A stretch of 64,000 nucleotides of DNA from contig JALGPY010000003.1 in the NCBI GenBank assembly GCA_023055425.1, forward strand, positions 70,292,991 to 70,356,990. The letters are read 5' to 3'. The notes beneath the pieces were generated by a model. The model made no database searches. It worked only from the letters and a program-made list of their open reading frames with translations, and was not told where the DNA came from. Within the stretch, counting starts at the first letter, position 1. Each line of letters opens with the position of its first letter. The stretch comes from Linanthus parryae. Its lineage: Eukaryota; Streptophyta; Magnoliopsida; Ericales; Polemoniaceae. Made by a program: the position numbers and the translations under genes. Below are positions 54,777-64,000 of this stretch, one piece after another.

Positions 54777-57700
54777 TGTAACACCCCCGATTTCCAAAGG
54801 GGTTGGAGACCGGGATGGTGCCCTCCGTACAGGGGATTTTACCCTTTCGTACAAGGAGTAGTAACGATAAGCAAGTGAAAAGAAACATCCAACTACTGAC
54901 TAATTACGATAAAAGTTTACAACAATGGTGACTAGTTCCAAACTGGGAACAAAGCCTAACAAGATACATTTTACAGCAAAAGAACTCTCCGGTTAATTAC
55001 TAAGGGTTACTGCTTGCAAGTGAGAACGAGTCGTGATCCCAGCACGTTACCCCAAGCAACCAATCATAAACCTGCGGGGAATTAAAAATACAAGGACGCA
55101 GTTTTTTCGAGTATCAGTAAAAACTGAGTGAATAAACAACTTAGCATGTAAAACAGAGTGGCTAAGAAAGGTTACGGGGTTTGCATTTGGAACAGTTTAA
55201 CCAGTGACGGAGTATAAGTATAAAGATCAGAGTTTGCAGTATAAATAAGATTCCCAAATGTTCAGTGTTTCCATTACAAATATCTTATCTCAAGTGGCGT
55301 GTCTATGCAGAACACGGCTTATAAATAATTGTTTCCAGATTTAGAGATAAAGCAGTCATATTAATAATTCGCAGTAACCGAGGGAGACCAGGATAAATAG
55401 TAACAGATGATACTGGTGTATAGGGGGTATTGAAAACCCAACCTCTCTACCAAGCGTTATGGATCGGATCCCCCGTCCCGCTAGTCATCATACAAATAGC
55501 CAACTAGACCTTAAGTGTCGACATCCCCTTAAGATTGTAAGTCAGAAGAGTAGTACTAGATGCTAGACTCCAGCCTATGGCGATAAGAGTCACGGCACTC
55601 GGAGTCCCAAAGTAGTAACGGGTCCAAGACTCCAAAGAGGTAGTCAGGGGAAGCTGTCGAATCGATACTTCCGGCCGGAGCCAACCATAAGTCCAAGACT
55701 CCAAAAAGGTACAGGTAGTCAAGGGAAGCTGCCGAATCGGTACTTCCGGCCGGAGCCAACATAATAATAGATCAAGTCCAAGACTATAACAACTAGTCAA
55801 GGGAAGCTGCCGAGTCGGTACTTCCGGCCGGACCCAACATAGTAACAGTCCACTGGTTCCAGTACATGCGATTCTTTCACTTTACGTTGTTAATGGATTC
55901 TGACTTAGTGACATTTGAATAAGGAGTTTTTCTGATTTCGGATACGAGTAGTAAAATGACGGTTTAAAGTAGAACGACAGGTTTAGCAATTTCAGAATAA
56001 AAAAAACGACAGTTGTTTTGAAATAAAGAAAGTATCAAATGAAAGAACTACGCAGGCGAACTAAACAAGTAAACTCCCAGGTGTATTTTGAGACTGAACA
56101 TAAATCATGTTTTTAACACGAAAGAAGATAAGCACGCAACGCTAAGCATGAATACTCACATGTGTATTTAGAGACAGGAAATAAACTCACGTTTTAACAC
56201 GAAAGAAGATAAGCACGCAACGCTAAGCATGAATACTCACCGTGAGAGACGTAGAGCGCTAGCTAGTCAACTACTCGTTAGGTCTACTGGCACGTCGAAG
56301 GTAGGCTCTACAAACAAACACAGATAGTCCTAATTAGAAACAAGTTCGATCGATAAACGTACGACGATGCACGTGTCCTATGTGATATGCAAGAGAAAGC
56401 CCTACGTAATGATAATTAAATTACTAGTTACAAATAAGTCTGAAGTCTCCAAAATGATTTCAAGAAATTAAAGATTTAAGCTTTAAGACTATATGTATTT
56501 AATTTGCAAAAAGAATTCATTTTACTTCAACAAATACGATATTTAATTAGACACGAACAATATTGATATTTATAAACATTTGAAAAACTCGCAATTTATT
56601 TACATAAACGAAGTAGACATTTAATTAATATTTGAAACAATATTCTTCGACGATTATATAATCATACATATATAAAAACAACATATTTTTATTAGCTCAT
56701 TTTCATAAAAATAAACTGTAAACATTTAAATTTCAACATATCCAAATTTGTGAAAATATTACATTACAAATATGTTATAATGTTTATCTATTAATTTACA
56801 TGAAATTTGTGAATTTGAATAGCATATAAATAATTAATTGAAATCTAATGTTATTATATGAAAACATATTATAAGAATAATAAACAAGCTCCCCCAACAG
56901 TTCTCAAACATGCAATTCAGCCCCTCTAAATTTCTGAAATAGACAAGACAACCCCCTACTCATACACATGACGTGAACACCGTGGTACACATCAACTCGA
57001 GTCGAATAAACTTGATTTCTAGCTTAACAACATGCAATTTTGATGATCAAAAACAAATCAAGACGTTACTTAGAGCTTACCCACGCTAAGCACGGCGAAG
57101 AACGGTGAAGAAACGAGGCGGGGTGAGTTCCCGTCGGCGAGCTCGGCGGCGACAATCGACGGGGCTGATTCGGCTGCCTCCGGGCTTGGCTTGGAGGCTC
57201 CACTTGCTCCTCAGGAGCTCGGGAACGCAGAGAGAGTGAGGGAATGGGCTGGGTATAGCCCGGCTGGTTGGGCCCGACCTCGTCGCCGGAAACAATGGTG
57301 ACGGCGGCGGCGTTGGGTTGGGTCGCTGCTACCGCTGCTTCGGCAACTGCTGGTTCGTTCTTCTTCGAGTTCACAGAGAGTGGGTGAGAGTGCAGAGAGT
57401 GGGTGTCCGGAGATTGGAGGGAGTGGTGGCGATTGTGGCGGTTCGGTTGGGGGTTCGGTTATTGCCACTGCTGCGGCTGTTTTCTCCTGGTTCTGGTGAG
57501 TTAGAAAGAGGAAAGAGAGGGTGAGGGAGTGGATGAGAGAACGGAGTTAGGTGGTGGTGTTGCCCGTCGGTAATGGTGGTGGTGGCTGGGTTGTTTTCTT
57601 CGGCCAAAACCCAGAGAAGAGAGAGAGAGGTGGAGGTGAGGCAGAGAGATGGAGGGAGGAAGAAAGGAGATGAGATGGTGGTTCGGGTGGCGTCGGTGGT

Positions 57701-58569
57701 GATGGTGATTATGATGGAGGTCTGCTGGTGTTGGTGTGGTTGTTGTTGTTGTTGTTGCTGTTGTATGGTTTTTGCCGAGAAAAAAAAAGAAGGAGAAGAA
57801 GTTAAAGAAGAGAAAGCAGGCGGGAGAAACAAAAAGAAGGTGATGTAAGGGGTTCAAAAGGTGAGGTCACTTTGGTGAATAGATTTGGTGAGATTGGAGT
57901 ACGGTCAACGTGGTGGTTCGACGCGCGGCGAAGATTTAAAAAGGAGACGGATGTTTAAAACGCGACGAACATAGTAATATGCGACGATAAATTAATATGC
58001 AATAAAAATAATACGCGAAAAAGATTAGCACGAGAACGAGTAAAACTATTTTTGACTAAAATATTAAAATGTCGACTAATAAATACAGTTTGACTAATAT
58101 TAAGTAATTGGGTTGATAATACTAATTTAAACTTTAAATATATTTTAACTGATAAATATTAAATATGACGAATAAGACGAAACATAACTGTCAAAACTGA
58201 CCCCGACTGATATTTCAAAAGAAACCCAAATATTATTAGTTTTCAGAAAACTCATAAACATTTATTTAATAAAAAAATTTACTAAACAATTAATTGAAAT
58301 GTATAATCAAGTTATTATTATGCTCATCTTAGTATTTAAAATAGTAGAGATTTGTTTAAAAATAATTTATAATAATAAACTAGCTTATCGAAATAATTAT
58401 AAACGAACAAATAGTTAATCACTACGAAATCAAATCACGCATAATACTCGCATCGTCAGATTACGGCTAACACTAATAACAGACAAGCAGACGTTCTCAC
58501 GTTCTTAAATAATAACTACACATTGTCGAATTACTGAAATACCCCTAGGGTAGATTTCGGGTTATTACA
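54777..58569 (-). repeat. Array LTR copy 3
   Basis: 3793 bp. Starts TGTAACACCCCCGATTTCCA with two G-to-A or C-to-T changes in the next bases (AAAGGGGTTGG). The long low-complexity ORF is broken into two by a small indel near 57480. Confidence 0.88.
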
Positions 58570-59186
58570 TCCTTCCCTCCTTGGACTAAGCTTCGTCCTC
58601 GAAGCTAGAATAGGGTACTAGGACTTAAGAGTCTCTATTGGAGTCGCATTTAGAGAAGGAACAATTGGCAAGCAAAAGAAATACAAGGATATACTAGGGT
58701 TGTTACATCCTCCCCCACTTAGACTGAGCTTCGTCCTCGAAGCTCGAAACAGTTTCTTCAAGTCTCCACGGGTTCTAATCACATATATCAGCATCATATA
58801 AAGAACCATGCTATATCTCATTGAGATACACGCAATTCTAAAAATAGATATCTCACAAGTAAAGAGCATATAAGCATCTCGAAACAAAGGATGAGGGTGG
58901 GTGGGATAGACCCCCAGTCAGTCACTGGTCATTCGTACACGTATAAGCACTGAGGCTTGAAAATGGAGTGAAAGTAAGGACAAGTAACACATATCAGTTA
59001 GGCATGCGAGGATAAATAAGAGACATAACCCATAATCCCCGGCTTATTCAAATTTTACTTGTTCAGTATATCTTGCCATATTAGTTTCAAGTTCACGTTC
59101 AAACTTAGCTTTAATTACTTTTCAAAAATATTAGTTAAGTGTTATCTCCCTACAGTCCTAAAGGATGTCACTGCTCTGATACCAAC
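58570..59186 (-). other. Array internal domain 3 (617 bp)
   Basis: Same boundary signals: purine-tract complement 58570-58584, PBS 59173-59184. Confidence 0.85.
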
Positions 59187-62100
59187 TGTAACACCCCCGA
59201 TTTCCAGAGGGGCTGGAGACCGGGATGGTGCCCTCCGTACAGGGGATTTTACCCTTTCGTACAAGGAGTAGTAACGATAAGCAAGTGAAAAGACACATCC
59301 AACTACTGACTAATTACGATAAAAGTTTACAACAATGGTGACTAGTTCCAAACTGGGAACAAAGCCTAACAAGATACATTTTACAGCAAAAGAACTCTCC
59401 GGTTAATTACTAAGGGTTACTGCTTGCAAGTGAGAACGAGTCGTGATCCCAGCACGTTACCTCAAGCAACCAATCATAAACCTGCGGGGAATTAAAAATA
59501 CAAGGACGCAGTTTTTTCGAGTATCAGTAAAAACTGAGTGAATAAACAACTTAGCTTGTAAAACAGAGTGGCTAAGAAAGGTTACGGGGTTTGCATTTGG
59601 AACAGTTTAAACAGTGACGGAGTATAAGTATAAAGATCAGAGTTTGCAGTATAAATAAGATTCCCAAATGTTCAGTGTTTCCATTACAAATATCTTATCT
59701 CAAGTGGCGTGTCTATGCAGAACACGGCTTATAAATAATTGTTTCCAGATTTAGAGATAAAGCAGTCATATTAATAATTCGCAGTAACCGAGGGAGATCA
59801 GGATAAATAGTAACAGATGATACTGGTGTATAGGGGGTATTGAAAACCCAACCTCTCTACCAAGCGTTATGGATCGGATCCCCCGTCCGCTAGTCATCAT
59901 ACAAATAGCCAACTAGACCTTAAGTGTCGACACCCCCTTAAGATTGTAAGTCAGAAGAGTAGTACTAGATGCTAGACTCCAGCCTATGGCGATAAGAGTC
60001 AGGGCACTCGGAGTCCCAAAGTAGTAACGGGTCCAAGACTCCAAAGAGGTAGTCAGGGGAAGCTGTCGAATCGATACTTCCGGCCGGAGCCAACCATAAG
60101 TCCAAGACTCCAAAAAGGTACAGGTAGTCAAGGGAAGCTGCCGAATCGGTACTTCCGGCCGGAGCCAACATAATAATAGATCAAGTCCAAGACTATAACA
60201 ACTAGTCAAGGGAAGCTGCCGAGTCGGTACTTCCGGCCGAAGCCAACATAGTAACAGTCCACTGGTTCCAGTACATGCGATTCTTTCACTTTACGTTGTT
60301 AATGGATTCTGACTTAGTGACATTTGAATAAGGAGTTTTTCTGATTTCGGATACGAGTAGTAAAATGACGGTTTAAAAGTAGAACGACAGGTTTAGCAAT
60401 TTCAGAATAAAAAAACGACAGTTGTTTTGAAATAAAGAAAGTATCAAATGAAAGAACTAGGCAGGCGAACTAAACAAGTAAACTCACAGGTGTATTTTGA
60501 GACTGAACATAAATCATGTTTTTAACACGAAAGAAGATAAGCACACAACGCTAAGCATGAATACTCACATGTGTATTTAGAGACAGGAAATAAACTCACG
60601 TTTTAACACGAAAGAAGATAAGCACGCAACGCTAAGCATGAATACTCACCGTGAGAGACGTAGAGCGCTAGCTAGTCAACTACTCGTTAGGTCTACTGGC
60701 ACGTCGAAGGTAGGCTCTACAAACAAACACAGATAGTCCTAATTAGAAACAAGTTCGATCGACAAACGTACGACGATGCACGTGTCCTATGTGATATGCA
60801 AGAGAAAGCCCTTCGTAATGATAATTAAATTACTAGTTACAAATAAGTCTGAAGTCTCCAAAATGATTTCAAGAAATTAAAGATTTAAGCTTTAAGACTA
60901 TATGTATTTAATTTGCAAAAAGAATTCATTTTACTTCAAAAAATATTATATTTATAAACATTTGAAAAACTCGCAATTTATTTACATAAACGAAGTAGAC
61001 ATTTAATTAATATTTGAAACAATATTCTTCGACGATTATATAATCCTACATATATAAAAACAACATATTTTTATTAGCTCATTTTCATAAAAATAAACTG
61101 TAAACATTTAAATTTCAACATATCCAAATTTGTGAAAATATTACATTACAAATATGTTATAATGTTTATCTATTAATTTACATGAAATTTGTGAATTTGA
61201 ATAGCATATAAATAATTAATTGAAATCTAATGTTATTATATGAAAACATATTATAAGAATAATAAACAAGCTCCCCCAACAGTTCTCAAACATGCAATTC
61301 AGCCCCTCTAAATTTCTGAAATAGACAAGACAACCCCCAACTCATACACATGACGTGAACACCGTGGTACACATCAACTCGAGTCGAATAAACTTGCTTT
61401 CTAGCTTAACAACATGCAATTTTGATGATCAAAAACAAATCAAGACGTTACTTAGAGCTTACCCACGCTAAGCACGGCGAAGAACGGTGAAGAAACGAGG
61501 CGGGATGAGTTCCCGTCGGCGAGCTCGGCGGCGACAATTGACGGGGCTGATTCGGCTGCCTCCGGGCTTGGCTTGGAGGCTCCACTTGCTCCTCAGGAGC
61601 TCTGGAACGCAGAGAGAGTGAGGGAATGGGCTGGGTATAGCCCGGCTGGTTGGGCCCGACCTCGTCGCCGGAAACAATGGTGACGGCGGCGGCGTTGGGT
61701 TGGGTCGCTGCTACCGCTGCTTCGGCAGCTGCTGGTTCGTTCTTCTTCGAGCTCACAGAGAGTGGGTGAGAGTGCAGAGAGTGGGTGTCCGGAGATTGGA
61801 GGGAGTGGTGGCGATTGTGGCGGTTCGATGGTGGGTTCGGTTATTGCCGCTGCTGCGGCTGTTTCTCCTGGTTCTGGTGAGTTAGAAAGAGGGAAGAGAG
61901 GGTGAGGGAGTGGATGAGAGAAAGGAGTTAGGTGGTGGTGTTGCCCGTCGGTAATGGTGGTGGTGGCTGGGTTGTTTTCTTCGGCCAAAACCCAGAGAAG
62001 AGAGAGAGAGGTGGAGGTGAGGCAGAGAGATGGAGGGAGGAAGAGAGGAGATGAGATGGTGGTTCGGGTGGCGTCGGTGGTGATGGTGATTATGATGGAG

Positions 62101-62956
62101 GTCTGCTGGTGTTGGTGTGGTTTTTGTTGTTGTTGTTGTTGTTGCTGTTGTATGGTTTTTGCCGAGAAAAAAAAAGAAGGAGAAGAAGTTAAAGAAGAGA
62201 AAGCAGGCGGGAGAAACAAAAAGAAGGTGATGTAAGGGGTTCAAAAGGTGAGGTCACTTTGGTGAGTAGATTTGGTGAGATTGGAGTACGGTCAACGTGG
62301 TGGTTCGACGCGCGGCGAAGATTTAAAAAGGAGACGGATGTTTAAAACGCGACGAACATAGTAATATGCGACGATAAATTAATACGCAATAAAAATAATA
62401 CGCGAAAAAGATTAGCACGAGAACGAGTAAAACTATTTTTGACTAAAATATTAAAATGTCGACTAATAAATACAGTTTGACTAATATTAAGTAATTGGGT
62501 TGATAATACTAATTTAAACTTTAAATATATTTTAACTGATAAATATTAAATATGACGAATAAGACGAAACATAACTGTCAAAACTGACCCCGACTGATAT
62601 TTCAAAAGAAACCCAAATATTATTAGTTTTCAGAAAACTCATAAACATTTATTTAATAAAAAAATTTACTAAACAATTAATTGAAATGTATAATCAAGTT
62701 ATTATTATGCTCAGCTTAGTATTTAAAATAGTAGAGATTTGTTTAAAAATAATTTATAATAATAAACTAGCTTATCAAAATAATTATAAACGAACAAATA
62801 GTTAATCACTACGAAATCAAATCACGCATAATACTCGCATCGTCAGATTACGGCTAACACTAATAACAGACAAGCACACGTTCTCACGTTCTTAAATAAT
62901 AACTACACATTGTCGAATTACTGAAATACCCCTAGGGTAGATTTCGGGTTATTACA
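59187..62956 (-). repeat. Array LTR copy 4
   Basis: 3770 bp. Shorter than the others mainly because of a deletion of about 24 bp near 60938-60950, where the ATTTAATTAGACACGAAC block is missing, plus single-base losses near 59888 and 60410. Confidence 0.88.
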
Positions 62957-63573
62957 TCCTTCCCTCCTTGGACTAAGCTTCGTCCTCGAAGCTAGAATAG
63001 GGTACTAGGACTTAAGAGTCTCTATTGGAGTCGCATTTAGAGAAGGAACAATTGGCAAGCAAAAGAAATACAAGGATATAATAGGGTTGTTACATCCTCC
63101 CCCACTTAGACTGAGCTTCGTCCTCGAAGCTCGAAACAGTTTCTTCAAGTCTCCACGGGTTCTAATCACATATATCAACATCATATAAAGAACCATGCTA
63201 TATCTCATTGAGATACACGCAATTCTAGAAATAGATATCTCACAAGTAAAGAGCATATAAGCATCTCGAAACAAAGGATGAGGGTGGGTGGGATAGACCC
63301 CCAGTCAGTCACTGGTCATTCGTACACGTATAAGCACTGAGGCTTGAAAATGGAGTGAAAGTAAGGACAAGTAACACATATCAGTTAGGCATGCGAGGAT
63401 AAATAAGAGACATAACCCATAATCCCCGGCTTATTCAAATTTTACTTGTTCAGTTTATCTTGCCCTATTAGTTTCAAGTTCACGTTCAAACTTTGCTTTA
63501 ATTACTTTTCAAAAATATTAGTTAAGTGTTATCTCCCTACAGTCCTAAAGGATGTCACTGCTCTGATACCAAC
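62957..63573 (-). other. Array internal domain 4 (617 bp)
   Basis: Purine-tract complement 62957-62971, PBS 63560-63571. Same length as the other three. Confidence 0.85.
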
Positions 63574-64000
63574 TGTAACACCCCCGATTTCCAGAGGGGC
63601 TGGAGACCGGGATGGTGCCCTCCGTACAGGGGATTTTACCCTTTCGTACAAGGAGTATTAACGATAAGCAAGTGAAAAAGAAACATCCAACTACTGACTA
63701 ATTACGATAAAAGTTTACAACAATGGTGACTAGTTCCAAACTGGGAACAAAGCCTAACAAGATACATTTTACAGCAAAAGAACTCTCCGGTTAATTACTA
63801 AGGGTTACTGCTTGCAAGTGAGAACGAGTCGTGATCCCAGCACGTTACCCCAAGCAACCAATCATAAACCTGCGGGGAATTAAAAATACAAGGACGCAGT
63901 TTTTTCGAGTATCAGTAAAAACTGAGTGAATAAACAACTTAGCATGTAAAACAGAGTGGCTAAGAAAGGTTACGGGGTTTGCATTTGGAACAGTTTAAAC
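63574..64000 (-). repeat. Array LTR copy 5, cut by the window end
   Basis: Starts TGTAACACCCCCGATTTCCA and follows the other copies to the last base of the window. The array therefore continues beyond it. Confidence 0.88.

Larger units (their letters stand above)
45951..64000 (-). mobile_element. Tandem multimer of a long-LTR, mini-internal-domain retrotransposon (runs off window)
   Basis: LTR starts at 45951, 50367, 54777, 59187 and 63574 give periods of 4416, 4410, 4410 and 4387 bp. Each period is an LTR (3799, 3793, 3793, 3770 bp) followed by a 617-bp internal domain. Minus orientation is shown by a tRNA-iMet PBS two bases beyond the TGTTACA end of each LTR and by a purine tract just before each TGTAATAACCC end. 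No gag or pol is present, so movement would need enzymes in trans. Neighbouring units are nearly identical (about 1-3% by eye). The left end at 45951 abuts Tat-like pol directly, so it is a true element terminus. Confidence 0.9.

Overview
The window is repeat-rich nuclear DNA from a flowering plant, most likely a eudicot. The evidence is a plant-type LRR receptor kinase exon with a GT donor, tRNA-Asp and initiator-tRNA-Met primer-binding sites next to TG..CA-bounded LTRs, AT-rich spacers, and several plant transposon families nested in one another. There are no bacterial genes, no operons and no CRISPR array. Only two plausible host genes are visible. One is exon 1 of an LRR receptor-like kinase (883-2209, minus). 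The other is a small acidic/basic ORF starting at 28638 (plus) that a solo LTR has split.

Layout: 0-4.2 kb holds the kinase exon and AT-rich flank with a foldback element. 4.2-19.3 kb is a decayed Ty1-copia element interrupted by a complete-length but mutated Athila-like Ty3-gypsy element of 13.1 kb (4696-17823), with 1.7-kb LTRs, an ACAGT target duplication, a tRNA-Asp PBS, degenerate gag-pol and an additional env-like ORF. 20.1-20.5 kb is a TRIM element. 22.9-27.7 kb contains small DNA elements, including a Harbinger-like MITE whose end was hit by a truncated LINE, and one CACTA terminus. 28.7-31.9 kb is a solo LTR inside the small host ORF. 32.7-33.8 kb is a minus-strand plant transposase-like gene with introns. 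35.4 kb has a copia gag scrap. 37.2-41.7 kb is a broken multi-exon ORF resembling the plant mobile domain family, lying opposite the pol of a Tat-like gypsy element (43.7-45.95 kb, minus), with a 53-bp tandem repeat between them.

From 45951 to the window end the Tat-like pol is interrupted by a tandem array with a ~4.4-kb period. Each period is a ~3.8-kb LTR plus an internal domain of exactly 617 bp that carries only a PBS at one end and a polypurine tract at the other. Four full LTRs, four internal domains and part of a fifth LTR are visible. The shared-LTR multimer has very long LTRs and almost no internal sequence. The solo LTR at 28707-31854 is a diverged relative.

The most unusual regulatory signal is a near-palindromic 14-mer, TGCGTTCAAACGCA, present in many variants in both LTRs of the Athila-like element and again internally upstream of its env-like ORF. 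All three clusters end 83-85 bp before a TATA box. This suggests that the LTR promoter and an internal promoter share one cis-regulatory module. The interpretation is inference; the motif copies and spacings are read directly from the sequence.
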